In this document: piece by piece, positions 8,379-17,949 of the stretch
Numbering within the stretch: position 1 is the first letter of the stretch
Layout: every line of letters starts with the position of its first letter
Source of the DNA: Burkholderia diffusa
GTDB taxonomy: Bacteria > Pseudomonadota > Gammaproteobacteria > Burkholderiales > Burkholderiaceae
Reading direction: 5' to 3'
Assembly (NCBI RefSeq): GCF_902499115.1
Contig: NZ_CABVPN010000019.1
Span: forward strand, 91,778 to 155,777
Length of the DNA stretch: 64,000 nucleotides
Notes under the pieces: generated by a model
What the model saw: only the letters and a program-made list of their open reading frames with translations
Database searches by the model: none
Told to the model about the DNA's origin: nothing
Translations under genes and position numbers: made by a program

Positions 8379-9236
8379 TTAGTCGAAGCGGCCGGTGCGC
8401 GCCATCTCCATCAGGCGCGCGATGCGCTCCTCGGTCGCCGGGTGCGTGGAGAACAGATTCTGCAGACCGCCGCCGTGAAGCGGGTTCATGATCATCATCT
8501 GCGCGGTGGCCGGATGCGCTTCGGCCGCCTGGAACGGGATGCCGGCCGCATAGCGATGGATCTTGTCGAGCGCGGTGGCGAGCGACTGCGGATCTCCCGA
8601 GATCTGCGCGCCGCCGCGGTCGGCCTCGAACTCGCGCGCTCGCGAGATCGCCATCTGGATCAGCGCACCGGCGATCGGTGCGAGCAACGCGACTGCGATC
8701 CCCGCGATCGGGTTGGCCGGACGGCCGTTTTCGTCGCGACCGCCGAAGAACATCGCGAAGTTGGCCAGCGCCGAAATCGCGCCTGCCATCGTCGCGGTGA
8801 TCGTCGAAATCAGGATGTCGCGATGCTTCACGTGCGCGAGCTCATGCGCCATCACGCCGCGCATCTCGCGCTCGGACAGCACACGCAGGATGCCCGTCGT
8901 CGCGGCGACCGCCGCGTGCTCGGGGTTGCGGCCCGTGGCGAACGCGTTCGGCGCGTCCTCATTGATCAGGTAGACGCGCGGCATCGGCAGGTTCGCACGC
9001 GTGGCGAGCTCGCGCACCATCCGGTAGAACTGCGGCGCCGTGTTCTCGTCGACCTCCTGCGCGTTGTACATGCGCAGCACCATCTTGTCGGAGAACCAGT
9101 ACGAGAAGAAATTCATGCCGAGCGCGAACAGCAGCGCGATCGTCATGCCGCGCGAGCCGCCGATCATGCCGCCGATCACGATGAACAGGGCCGTGATCGC
9201 GGCCATCAGCATCGCCGTTTTGACCCAATTGAACAT
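8379..9236 (-). CDS. htpX: Membrane zinc metalloprotease HtpX
   Basis: A 285-residue M48-family protease of the inner membrane that degrades misfolded membrane proteins alongside FtsH. Two N-terminal membrane helices (about 7-28 and 31-50) precede the catalytic HELAH motif (131-135); two more hydrophobic segments and the third zinc ligand in EFEAD follow. A GTG two codons upstream is possible, but AAGGAG is correctly spaced for the ATG at 9234-9236 and would abut the GTG, so I prefer the ATG. It stands alone, with a terminator downstream. Confidence 0.95.
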   Translation of the reverse strand: MFNWVKTAMLMAAITALFIVIGGMIGGSRGMTIALLFALGMNFFSYWFSDKMVLRMYNAQEVDENTAPQFYRMVRELATRANLPMPRVYLINEDAPNAFATGRNPEHAAVAATTGILRVLSEREMRGVMAHELAHVKHRDILISTITATMAGAISALANFAMFFGGRDENGRPANPIAGIAVALLAPIAGALIQMAISRAREFEADRGGAQISGDPQSLATALDKIHRYAAGIPFQAAEAHPATAQMMIMNPLHGGGLQNLFSTHPATEERIARLMEMARTGRFD

Positions 9237-9336
9237 ACCCACTCCTTATCCGTCAGGGGACCCGCCGCACATTACGATGCACGGCGGAAAATTGTAAGCG
9301 ATTTGTTAGATAAGGTCTTGCCGGAAAAATTCAATT

Positions 9337-9978
9337 TCAGCGTTGCGTCGCCGCGAGCCGCAACCCGAGGCCGACGAAGGCGCTGCCCACCGTGCGGTCA
9401 AGCCACTTCCTGACGCCCGGCTTGCCGGAAAAGCGCTGCGTGACGCTGCCCGCGACCCACGCGACGATGCAGCTCCAGATCGTGCTCATCACGAGGAACA
9501 CCGAACCGAGAGCCAGGAACGCCAGCGCCTTGTGCGGGCTGTCGGCCGACACGAACTGCGGGAAGAACGACACGAAGAACAGCACGACCTTCGGGTTCAG
9601 CACGTTGGTCCAGAAACCCTGCATGAACAGCTGGCGCAGCGGCTTCGCGGCCGTGGCCCGCGCCGCCTCGGCGCCTGCCGGCGCGGCGGCCTGCCTCGCG
9701 AGGATCATGCGCACGCCGAGATAGATCAGGTAAGCGGCACCGACCAGCTTGATCACCATGAACGCGGCGGCCGACGCCGCGAGCAGCGCAGTCAGGCCGA
9801 ACGCGCACGCAAGCGCGTGCACGCAGCAGCCGGCGGAGATGCCGAGCGCGGACATCAGCCCCGCGCCACGGCCCTGCGCGACGCTGCGGCCGACGATGTA
9901 CGCCGTATCGGGGCCGGGCGTGACGTTCAGCAGGAAAACCGCGAGCACGAAGAAGCCGAAATGGGTGATGCCAAGCAT
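9337..9978 (-). CDS. LysE/RhtB-family amino-acid exporter
   Basis: A 213-residue inner-membrane protein with about six hydrophobic helices and the family signature near the N-terminus (NVTPGPDTAYIVGRS). The family exports amino acids or their derivatives such as lysine, homoserine, threonine or leucine; the substrate cannot be told from the sequence. An alanine-rich hydrophilic loop lies around residues 95-115. It shares its strand with fmt and def but is separated by about 110 bases. Confidence 0.88.
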   Translation of the reverse strand: MLGITHFGFFVLAVFLLNVTPGPDTAYIVGRSVAQGRGAGLMSALGISAGCCVHALACAFGLTALLAASAAAFMVIKLVGAAYLIYLGVRMILARQAAAPAGAEAARATAAKPLRQLFMQGFWTNVLNPKVVLFFVSFFPQFVSADSPHKALAFLALGSVFLVMSTIWSCIVAWVAGSVTQRFSGKPGVRKWLDRTVGSAFVGLGLRLAATQR

Positions 9979-10088
9979 GAAAACCTCGAAATCGGAAAGC
10001 GCAGGGAAATTCTACGCGCGCCTGCTGCGCCGTGCGACTCGGCCATCCGGCCAATTGCGCACGACCGGCATGTCGGGTCGAATGACGC

Positions 10089-11081
10089 TCACAGCCCGTC
10101 GGGCAACGCGAAGCGCTGGCCCGCGGCGAGCGGCGAGCCGGCCAGGAATTCGCGCGCGGGCAGCCGCTTGCCGCCCGGCTTCTGCAGTTGCGTGACGCGC
10201 AGCGCGCCGCCACCGCATGCGACGACCACGCCTTCCGGCGAAGCCTCGACGATCGTGCCGGGCACCGCGTCGACAATCCCGCCGCGCGCCGCCACGGGCT
10301 CGGCCGCCCACAGCTTGATTGCCGCGCCGTCGAGCATCGCGACGCCGCCCGGGAACGGGTCGAACGCGCGCACCTGGCGCGCGAGCACGTCGGCCGGCTT
10401 GCGCCAGTCGAGCGCCGCTTCGTGCTTGCCGATCTTTTCCGCGTAAGTCACGCCGTCGGCCGGTTGCGGGGTGGCGGGCAGCGCGCCGTCGCGCTCGAGC
10501 CGCACCAGGGCGTCGACGATCAGGCGCGCGCCGTCGGCGGCCAGCCGGTCGTGAAGCGTCGCGGTCGTATCGTCGGCCGCAATCGCGACGCGCGCTTCGT
10601 CGATCATCGCGCCGGTGTCAAGGCCGGCGTCCATCTGCATCAGCGTGACGCCCGTCTCGGCGTCACCGGCCTCGATCGCGCGATGGATCGGCGCGGCGCC
10701 GCGCCAGCGCGGCAGCAGTGACGCGTGGATGTTGATGCAGCCGGCGCGCGGAATGTCGAGCACTTCCTGCGGCAGCAGCAGGCCGTATGCGGCGACCACC
10801 ATCACGTCGTGCGGTGTCGTGCGCAGCAGCTCGATCGCGTCGGCCGCCTCCGTCGGGTACTTGCCCGCGCGGCGCAGCGACGTCGGCTGCGCGACGGACA
10901 TTCCGTGCTCGACGGCATAGCGCTTCACGGCGCTCGCCTGCAGTTTCATCCCGCGCCCGGCGGGACGGTCGGGCTGGGTGAGCACGAGCGGCACCGGAAA
11001 ACCGGCCTCATGGATCGCGGCGAGTGCGGCCGCGGCGAATTCCGGCGTGCCGGCAAAAATCACGCGCAACGTATGGGTCAT
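10089..11081 (-). CDS. fmt: Methionyl-tRNA formyltransferase
   Basis: A 330-residue enzyme that formylates initiator Met-tRNA using 10-formyltetrahydrofolate. The formyltransferase signature with the catalytic Asn-His pair (NIHASLLPRWRGAAPIH) and the C-terminal tRNA-binding domain are complete. The start at 11079-11081 gives the normal MTHTLRVIFAGTPEF end; nine more codons upstream are open but unlike the family. It is the second gene of the def-fmt pair, 34 bases after def. Confidence 0.95.
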   Translation of the reverse strand: MTHTLRVIFAGTPEFAAAALAAIHEAGFPVPLVLTQPDRPAGRGMKLQASAVKRYAVEHGMSVAQPTSLRRAGKYPTEAADAIELLRTTPHDVMVVAAYGLLLPQEVLDIPRAGCINIHASLLPRWRGAAPIHRAIEAGDAETGVTLMQMDAGLDTGAMIDEARVAIAADDTTATLHDRLAADGARLIVDALVRLERDGALPATPQPADGVTYAEKIGKHEAALDWRKPADVLARQVRAFDPFPGGVAMLDGAAIKLWAAEPVAARGGIVDAVPGTIVEASPEGVVVACGGGALRVTQLQKPGGKRLPAREFLAGSPLAAGQRFALPDGL

Positions 11082-11115
11082 GACAGCGTTCGGGATCGGT
11101 CTGGGCAAACGCGCG

Positions 11116-11619
11116 TCACATCGCGCGTTCGAGTTTCTTCATCTTCGTCTTGATACGGTTCTGCTTCAGCGGCGACAGGTATTCGACGAACACGCGACCC
11201 ATCAGGTGATCCATCTCGTGCTGCACGCACACGGCGAGAAGGCCCTCGCAGTCGAGCTCGAAGGTCTCGCCCTGCTCGTTGAGCGCACGCACACGCACGT
11301 GGTCGGGACGCTCGACTTCGTCGTAGATCCCGGGTACCGACAGGCAGCCCTCCTCGTAGATCTGTTTCACGTCGCTCGACCAGATGATCTCGGGATTGAT
11401 GAACGCGCGCAGCTCGTTCTTCTCCTCGGAGACGTCGATCACGATCACGCGCTCGTGCACGTCGACCTGCGTCGCCGCCAGGCCGATGCCCGGCGCGGCG
11501 TACATGGTTTCGGCCATGTCGGCGACGAGCTTGCGGATCCGGTCGTCGACCTTGTCGACGGGCTTGGCGACCTTGTGCAGCCGCTTGTCGGGGTAATGAA
11601 GAATGTTCAGCAAAGCCAT
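11116..11619 (-). CDS. def: Peptide deformylase
   Basis: A metalloprotease of 167 residues that removes the N-formyl group from new proteins. All three family motifs are present: GIGLAATQ, EGCLSVPG (the Cys is a metal ligand) and QHEMDHLMG (two His ligands and the catalytic Glu). It starts MALLNILHYPDKRL at the ATG 11617-11619. First gene of def-fmt, divergent from dprA with a 230-base gap holding the promoters. Confidence 0.96.
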   Translation of the reverse strand: MALLNILHYPDKRLHKVAKPVDKVDDRIRKLVADMAETMYAAPGIGLAATQVDVHERVIVIDVSEEKNELRAFINPEIIWSSDVKQIYEEGCLSVPGIYDEVERPDHVRVRALNEQGETFELDCEGLLAVCVQHEMDHLMGRVFVEYLSPLKQNRIKTKMKKLERAM

Positions 11620-11848
11620 GGTGTTCGGTATTCGGTGGAGCGGCACGCCGCATCGGCCATCCGGCCGGCTGGCGCCGCCGCCGGGATGCAATGAAGATGA
11701 GGCGGACGCGCGGCATGTCAACGCCGCGGGTCTGCCTCCTGCAATTGGCCGGACGCTCGCGCGCGCGGCCCTGTCGAGTATTTCGGATGATGAAAATTTT
11801 ATCATGGCGCCACGCGGTTCGCTGGCCGCCGCATTCGAGGGGAACCTC

Positions 11849-13123
11849 ATGTCGCCGCAAGCGCTGACGACCTCCGCGTTGCGTGCGTGGCTGCAGCTCT
11901 CGCATGCGCCGGGACTCTCGCCCGCCGTGCTGCGTGCGCTGCTCGATGCATTCGGCTCGCCGACGGCGCTGCTGCGCGCGTCCGACCAGGCCATCGGTGC
12001 GGCGAGCAGCGCTGCCACCGCGCGGGCAGTGCGCACCAGCGAGCGGAACGACCTCGATGCGCGCACCGACGCCACACTGGCATGGCTCGATACACCGGGC
12101 AACGCGATCGTCACGCTCAACGATCCCGTCTATCCGCCGCGGCTGCGCGACCTGCATGATCCGCCATCGCTGCTATATGTAAAGGGCAGGCTCGACTTGC
12201 TGCACGGACGCGGGCTCGCCGTGGTCGGCAGCCGCCATGCAACGCCGCAGGGGCTCGCAGACGCCACGCGCTTCTCGCATGCGCTGTCCGATGCGGGCCT
12301 CGTGATCGTCTCCGGTCTCGCGCTCGGCATCGACGGCGCCGCACATCGCGGCGGGCTCGACGGCCGCGCCGGCACGGTCGCGGTGATCGCGACGGGTGCC
12401 GATCTCGTCTATCCGGCTCGGCACCGCACCCTTGCGCACGAGATTGCCGCACGTGGCGCGATCGTTTCCGAATGGCCGCTCGGCACACCCGCGCGGGCGT
12501 CACATTTCCCGCAGCGCAACCGGCTGATCGCTGCGCTCGCGCTCGGCGCGCTCGTCGTCGAAGCCGCGCCGCGCTCCGGCTCGCTGATCACCGCGCGGCT
12601 CGCGAACGAGCTGGGCCGCGACGTGTTCGCGATGCCGGGCTCGATCCACGCGCCGCTCGCGCAGGGCTGCCACGCGCTGATCCGCGACGGCGCGAAGCTC
12701 ACCGCGACGCCGCTCGACGTGCTTGAGGAATACGGGTTGGGCGAACCGGCTGCTCACGTCGGCCGCGCGGCGAATTCGCGTTCGCGCCCCGATAACGGAG
12801 GAACGACCGACACCCCCGGGCAGTGCGCGGGCGAGCACATCGGGAAAGCGGGTTCCGCCATTCCGGCCGCTGCGCCCGCCGAGATCGACGGCACGCCAAC
12901 CGACAACCCGGCCGAACAATCCGTGCTCGCCGCACTGGGATACGGCCCCGTTACTTACGAGTGGCTCGCCGAGCACACCGGCTTGCCCGACGACGCGCTG
13001 CACCGCTCGCTACTCGGGCTCGAACTGGCCGGCCGCGTTGCGAGCATGCCCGGCGGACGCTTCGCGCGGCTTGACGCAACGCCCACCCCGCCCGCGTCCG
13101 GCGTGCTACAGTCCCCCGCATAG
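11849..13123 (+). CDS. dprA: DNA-processing protein DprA
   Basis: A 424-residue protein that loads RecA on incoming single-stranded DNA during transformation. The Rossmann-like core carries the family motifs GSRHATPQG, SGLALGIDGAAHRGG and RNRLIAALA. A low-complexity linker rich in Ala, Gly and Pro follows (about 310-360), then a C-terminal winged-helix domain like that of other long DprA proteins. I use the ATG at 11849, which has GAGGGG eight bases ahead; an in-frame ATG at 11804 is less well supported. Confidence 0.92.
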   Translation: MSPQALTTSALRAWLQLSHAPGLSPAVLRALLDAFGSPTALLRASDQAIGAASSAATARAVRTSERNDLDARTDATLAWLDTPGNAIVTLNDPVYPPRLRDLHDPPSLLYVKGRLDLLHGRGLAVVGSRHATPQGLADATRFSHALSDAGLVIVSGLALGIDGAAHRGGLDGRAGTVAVIATGADLVYPARHRTLAHEIAARGAIVSEWPLGTPARASHFPQRNRLIAALALGALVVEAAPRSGSLITARLANELGRDVFAMPGSIHAPLAQGCHALIRDGAKLTATPLDVLEEYGLGEPAAHVGRAANSRSRPDNGGTTDTPGQCAGEHIGKAGSAIPAAAPAEIDGTPTDNPAEQSVLAALGYGPVTYEWLAEHTGLPDDALHRSLLGLELAGRVASMPGGRFARLDATPTPPASGVLQSPA

Positions 13124-13159
13124 AGGCGGCCGTGCCGCCGACGCTACTCAAGGAATTCC

Positions 13160-13540
13160 ATGCCCGCGCTGAATCTCGACACCGATGCCGATCGGATCGC
13201 CGAGCGCCTCGCCGATCCCGACACGCTGCTGGTCGCCTGCCTGTGCGCCGAATGGTGCGGCACCTGCCGCGAGTACCGAACGGCCTTCGACCAGCTCGCC
13301 GACGCCCATCCCGAGGCCTGCTTCGCGTGGATCGACGTCGAAACCCATGCCGACCGGCTCGACGATCTCGACGTCGAGAATTTCCCGACGATCCTGATCG
13401 AGGACGCGAACACCGCGCGCTTCTTCGGCACGGTGCTGCCGCACGCGGCGATCGTCGAACGGATGCTGTCCAACCTGAGCGCCGTGCCCGGCGCGCCTCA
13501 CGCACCGAAATTGCGCAACATCCTGAATGTCGAGGCGTAA
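13160..13540 (+). CDS. Thioredoxin-like protein with CGTC active site
   Basis: A 126-residue thioredoxin-fold protein without a signal peptide, so cytoplasmic. The redox motif is WCGTC (C33 and C36) in place of the classical WCGPC, and the cis-proline turn is seen in NFPTILI. A small thiol-disulphide oxidoreductase, partner unknown. It lies 36 bases after dprA on the same strand and may be co-transcribed with it. Confidence 0.85.
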   Translation: MPALNLDTDADRIAERLADPDTLLVACLCAEWCGTCREYRTAFDQLADAHPEACFAWIDVETHADRLDDLDVENFPTILIEDANTARFFGTVLPHAAIVERMLSNLSAVPGAPHAPKLRNILNVEA

Positions 13541-13731
13541 GCCGCACGCCAGCCCGGCAGCTTTTCGCGCCGTCGCGCGTGCCGCCACGCCGGGCGCTTG
13601 CCGCCATTGCGGCCCCCCACTATGATGAGCCGCTTTTTGCACGCCGCGCCGCCGTCGCCACGGCGTGTGCTATAAAGCCGTCGTAAAAGGGACCCACGCC
13701 GGCGAACCCGGTCTACCAACACACATCTGTC

Positions 13732-16329
13732 ATGTCCAAAGCACTGATCATTGCGGAAAAGCCTTCTGTCGCGAACGACATCGCGCGCGCTTTGGGCGGC
13801 TTTACAAAGCATGACGAGTACTTCGAGAGCGACGAATTCGTCCTCTCGTCCGCGGTCGGCCACCTGCTGGAAATCGCCGCCCCGGAAGAGTACGAGGTCA
13901 AGCGGGGGAAATGGAGCTTCGCTCATCTGCCCGTCATCCCCCCGCATTTCGACCTGAACCCGATCGCAAAAAGCGAGTCGCGCCTGAAAGTCCTGACCAA
14001 GCTCATGAAGCGCAAGGACGTCGACCGCCTGATCAACGCATGTGACGCGGGGCGCGAGGGCGAGCTGATTTTCCGCCTGATCGTGCAGCACGCGAAGGCG
14101 AAGCAGCCGGTCCAGCGCCTTTGGCTGCAGTCGATGACGCCGCAGGCGATCCGCGACGGTTTCGCGCATCTGCGCAGCGACACGGACATGCAGCCGCTCG
14201 CCGACGCCGCACGCTGCCGCTCGGAAGCCGACTGGCTCGTCGGGATCAACGGCACGCGGGCGATGACCGCGTTCAACAGCAAGGGCGGCGGCTTCTTCTT
14301 GACGACCGTCGGCCGCGTTCAGACGCCTACGTTGTCGATCGTCGTCGAACGTGAAGAGAAAATCCGCCGTTTCATCCCGCGCGACTACTGGGAAGTGAAG
14401 GCCGAGTTCGCCTGCGCGGGCGGCTTCTACGAAGGCAAGTGGTTCGACCCGAAATTCAAGCGCGACGAATTCGATCCGGAAAGGCGCGACTCCCGCCTGT
14501 GGAGCCTGCCGGCCGCCGAAACGATCGTCGCCGCGTGCCGCGACCATGTCGGCACGGTGTCCGAGGAATCGAAGCCGTCGACGCAACTGTCGCCGCTGCT
14601 GTTCGACCTGACGAGCCTGCAGCGCGAGGCGAACAGCCGCTTCGGCTTCTCCGCGAAGAACACGCTCGGTCTCGCGCAGGCGCTGTATGAAAAGCACAAG
14701 GTGCTGACGTACCCGCGTACCGACGCGCGCGCGCTGCCGGAAGACTACATCTCGACGGTGCAGTCCACGCTCGAGATGCTCAAGGAGAGCCACAACTATC
14801 TGCCGCACGCGAAGCAGGTGCTCGACAAGGGCTGGGTGAAGCCGAACAAGCGGATCTTCGACAACTCGAAGATCAGCGACCACTTTGCAATCATCCCGAC
14901 GCTGCAGGCGCCGAAGTCGCTGTCCGAGCCGGAGCAGAAGCTGTACGACATGGTCGTGAAGCGCTTCCTCGCGGTGTTCTTCCCGGCGGCCGAATTCCGC
15001 GTCACGACGCGGATCACCGAAGTCGCCGGTCATCACTTCAAGACCGAAGGCAAGGTGCTCGTCGAGCCGGGCTGGCTGCAGGTGTACGGCCGCGACGCCG
15101 AAGGCGCGGACGCGAACCTCGTGCCGGTGCAGAAGGACGAGAAGGTGAAGACGGACGAGATCGCCGCCGTCGCGCTCGTGACGAAGCCGCCCGCACGCTA
15201 CTCGGAAGCGACGCTGCTGTCGGCGATGGAAGGCGCGGGCAAGCTCGTCGAGGACGACGAGCTGCGCGAGGCGATGGCCGCGAAGGGCCTCGGCACGCCG
15301 GCCACGCGCGCGGCGATCATCGAAGGCCTGCTCGGCGAGAAATATCTCGTGCGCGAAGGCCGCGAACTGATCCCGACCGCGAAGGCATTCCAGCTGATGA
15401 CGCTGCTGCGCGGGCTCGGCGTGAAGGAACTGACCGCGCCCGAGCTCACCGGCGAATGGGAATACAAGCTGTCGCAGATGGAGCGCGGCAACCTCGGGCG
15501 TGACGCGTTCATGCAGGAAATCGCCCGCATGACGCAGCAGATCGTCAAGCGCGCGAAGGAATATGATTCCGACACGATCCCCGGCGATTACGCGACGCTC
15601 GAGACACCCTGTCCGAACTGCGGCGGCCAGGTGAAGGAAAACTACCGCCGCTTCGCGTGCACGAAGTGCGAGTTCTCGATCTCGAAGATTCCGGGCAGCC
15701 GACAGTTCGAGATCGCGGAAGTCGAGGAATTGCTGCAGCAGAAGACCATCGGTCCGCTGTCCGGCTTCCGCAGCAAGATGGGCCGCCCGTTCTCGGCGAT
15801 CCTGAAGCTCTCGTTCGACGACGAGACGAAGAACTACAAGCTCGAGTTCGACTTCGGCCAGGACCAGGGCGGCGAGGAAGGTGAGGCGCCCGACTTCTCC
15901 GCGCAGGAACCGGTCGGCGCGTGCCCGAAGTGCAAGGGCCGCGTGTTCGAGCACGGGATGAGCTATGTGTGCGAGCACTCGGTCGCGAATCCGAAGACCT
16001 GCGACTTCCGTTCGGGCAAGGTGATCCTGCAGCAGGAAATCACGCGCGAGCAGATGGCGAAGCTGCTGGCCGACGGCCGCACGGATCTGCTGCCGAACTT
16101 CAAGTCGTCCCGCACGGGCCGCAACTTCAAGGCCTTCCTCGTGAAGCAGCCGGACGGCAAGATCGGTTTCGAGTTCGAGAAGAAGGAGCCGAAGGCTGCC
16201 GCCGCGAAGAAGACGGCAAAATCGGCGACGAAGGACGCCGAAACCGTGACGGAAGGCGCCGAAGAGAAACCGGCACCGGCTCGCAAGACCGCCGCCCGCA
16301 AGACGACGGCGCGCAAGACGGGCTCGTAA
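13732..16329 (+). CDS. topB: DNA topoisomerase III
   Basis: An 865-residue type IA topoisomerase that relaxes or decatenates DNA through a single-strand break. The TOPRIM acidic motif ACDAGREGELIF is at 103-114 and the catalytic tyrosine is Y327 in TYPRTDAR. After residue 620 come cysteine pairs (CPNCGG ... CTKC and CPKCKG) that form zinc-ribbon DNA-binding domains, then topoisomerase C-terminal repeats and a lysine/alanine-rich tail (about 820-865) typical of Burkholderia. A bidirectional terminator follows. Confidence 0.95.
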   Translation: MSKALIIAEKPSVANDIARALGGFTKHDEYFESDEFVLSSAVGHLLEIAAPEEYEVKRGKWSFAHLPVIPPHFDLNPIAKSESRLKVLTKLMKRKDVDRLINACDAGREGELIFRLIVQHAKAKQPVQRLWLQSMTPQAIRDGFAHLRSDTDMQPLADAARCRSEADWLVGINGTRAMTAFNSKGGGFFLTTVGRVQTPTLSIVVEREEKIRRFIPRDYWEVKAEFACAGGFYEGKWFDPKFKRDEFDPERRDSRLWSLPAAETIVAACRDHVGTVSEESKPSTQLSPLLFDLTSLQREANSRFGFSAKNTLGLAQALYEKHKVLTYPRTDARALPEDYISTVQSTLEMLKESHNYLPHAKQVLDKGWVKPNKRIFDNSKISDHFAIIPTLQAPKSLSEPEQKLYDMVVKRFLAVFFPAAEFRVTTRITEVAGHHFKTEGKVLVEPGWLQVYGRDAEGADANLVPVQKDEKVKTDEIAAVALVTKPPARYSEATLLSAMEGAGKLVEDDELREAMAAKGLGTPATRAAIIEGLLGEKYLVREGRELIPTAKAFQLMTLLRGLGVKELTAPELTGEWEYKLSQMERGNLGRDAFMQEIARMTQQIVKRAKEYDSDTIPGDYATLETPCPNCGGQVKENYRRFACTKCEFSISKIPGSRQFEIAEVEELLQQKTIGPLSGFRSKMGRPFSAILKLSFDDETKNYKLEFDFGQDQGGEEGEAPDFSAQEPVGACPKCKGRVFEHGMSYVCEHSVANPKTCDFRSGKVILQQEITREQMAKLLADGRTDLLPNFKSSRTGRNFKAFLVKQPDGKIGFEFEKKEPKAAAAKKTAKSATKDAETVTEGAEEKPAPARKTAARKTTARKTGS

Positions 16330-16398
16330 TGCTCGGGTTGCCGGGGGTCTCCCCCCCGGCGCGTCGCGCGCCGGTCGAACGACCATGAAAGCGGCAAT

Positions 16399-16436
16399 AA
16401 AAAAACGCGGATCGATCGCTCGATCCGCGTTTTTTC
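16399..16436. terminator. Bidirectional terminator between topB and a LysR gene
   Basis: An 11-bp perfect stem ACGCGGATCGA / TCGATCCGCGT (16405-16415 with 16420-16430) with a TCGC loop, flanked by A-run and T-run, so it can serve topB on the plus strand and the convergent LysR gene on the minus strand. Confidence 0.9.
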
Positions 16437-16473
16437 TTGATGCCGGCCGTCTCTGTGCGCGGCCGCCGCGACG

Positions 16474-17523
16474 TTACAGCGGCGACGGCACCGCGACCCG
16501 CGCGCGCGGCGAACGCGCGAGGCGCGGCTGCAGGTTCGGGTCGGTCGATTCGGGTGGCTCGGCACGCATCTCGACGCCGATCGGCGCAGGCGCAGCACCC
16601 TGTGCCGCCCACTGTTCGCCCATCGTCGCGTCGGTCGCGTGGCTGAAATACTCGACGAGGTGGTCGATGAACGTCCGCACCTTCGCAGGCAGATGGCGCC
16701 GGCTCGGATAGGCGATGTTGATCTCGACCTGCGGCAGCCGGAAATCCGGCAGCAGCCGCACCAGCGCACCGCGCGCGATGTCGCTGCCGATCAGGTAGCT
16801 CGGCAGGATCGCGACACCCATCCCGAGCAGCGCGAACTGGCGCAGCATCGCAGTGTTGTTCGCGACGATCACGTTGGTCGGACGCACGCGCACTTCGCCG
16901 TCCGGCCCCGTGAACACGCGCTCGTCGCCCCAGTATTCGGTCGGCAAGCTCAGCGCCGGGTGCTCGGCGAGGTGTTCCGGGTGGGTCGGCACGCCGTGCT
17001 TTTCCAGGTAGCTCGGCGTCGCGCACACGGTCATGCAGCCCGTGGTCAGCCGCCGCGTGACGATGCTCGCGCTGCGCATCTGACGCGTGACGACGATCCC
17101 GACGTCGAAACCTTCCTCGACGAGATCGACCTGGCGGTCGACCAGCGTCAGATCCGGCACCACCTTCGGGAATTTCTCGGTGTACGACTGCAGGACGGGG
17201 GCAAGGTTGTGCAGGCCGAACACGACCGGCGCGACGATGCGCAACGTGCCGACCGGCTCGTGATTGCGCGCGACGACCATCTGTTCGACATCCTCGAGCT
17301 CATCGAGAATCTGGCGCGCCCGCTCCAGGTAGACCTGGCCCGACTCCGTCAGCGAAAGGCTGCGCGTGGTGCGGTTCAGCAGGCGCGTGCCGAGCCGGCC
17401 TTCCAGATCGGCGACGTGACGCGTCGCGACCGCGTTGGAGATATCCATTGCACTCGCGGCCCGCGCGAAACTGCCGAGATCCGCAACCTTGACGAACACG
17501 CGCATCGACTGCAAATGATCCAT
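16474..17523 (-). CDS. LysR-family transcriptional regulator
   Basis: A 349-residue LysR-type regulator: N-terminal winged helix-turn-helix (residues 1-60, beginning MDHLQSMRVFVKVADLGSF) and a periplasmic-binding-like effector domain (about 90-295). A proline-rich tail of about 45 residues extends beyond the usual length. It belongs by look to the CrgA/AaeR-like subgroup of LysR proteins. The target is unknown; the gene is divergent from the 2-hydroxyacid dehydrogenase gene across a 426-base region, which is the usual setting for a LysR protein and its target. Confidence 0.9.
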   Translation of the reverse strand: MDHLQSMRVFVKVADLGSFARAASAMDISNAVATRHVADLEGRLGTRLLNRTTRSLSLTESGQVYLERARQILDELEDVEQMVVARNHEPVGTLRIVAPVVFGLHNLAPVLQSYTEKFPKVVPDLTLVDRQVDLVEEGFDVGIVVTRQMRSASIVTRRLTTGCMTVCATPSYLEKHGVPTHPEHLAEHPALSLPTEYWGDERVFTGPDGEVRVRPTNVIVANNTAMLRQFALLGMGVAILPSYLIGSDIARGALVRLLPDFRLPQVEINIAYPSRRHLPAKVRTFIDHLVEYFSHATDATMGEQWAAQGAAPAPIGVEMRAEPPESTDPNLQPRLARSPRARVAVPSPL

Positions 17524-17949
17524 AAACGACTCCTGCCGCTGTTACAACTTCAAAAAGTTGAAGCATATGCGTAATTCTCCTACGACAGCGGAAATGATGC
17601 AGAGTTGCTCAACAAGGCCCGCGTTGACGATAAAAATAGTCAAAAATCCTCACCCATCGCGAATGGATGATCCAATTATTCTGATTGCAGCAACAATTGG
17701 GTGAACCTCATCCGGTAAGCGGCCGAATCAGGAAGGACGTGTCTGATGCGACACAACATCGCACCCCGTCGCACCCGACGGGAGCGACGCCGGGTCAGGC
17801 CAGAGCCGATTGCGGCGGAGCGTAACAACCTGTTAAAAAGACACCAAGACGTCCGCCGACGTAGCATCATGTCGGCCCCGGCCGGGCGGGACGGGTGCGC
17901 GACGTGCGCCGCCGCCACTGCCGCTTTCAACGCGCGACTCCCGCTGATC
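17524..17949. other. Divergent regulatory region
   Basis: 426 bases between the LysR gene and the dehydrogenase gene, with no credible reading frame. The part 17600-17710 is unusually A/T-rich and holds an imperfect palindrome with arms CCAATT (17672-17677) and AATTGG (17695-17700), a candidate LysR operator. Confidence 0.5.

Noticed and set aside
13498..16386. Minus-strand open frame of about 960 codons over topB
   Set aside because: It mirrors the topoisomerase gene in the opposite strand and is dominated by Arg, Leu and Asp without any domain.
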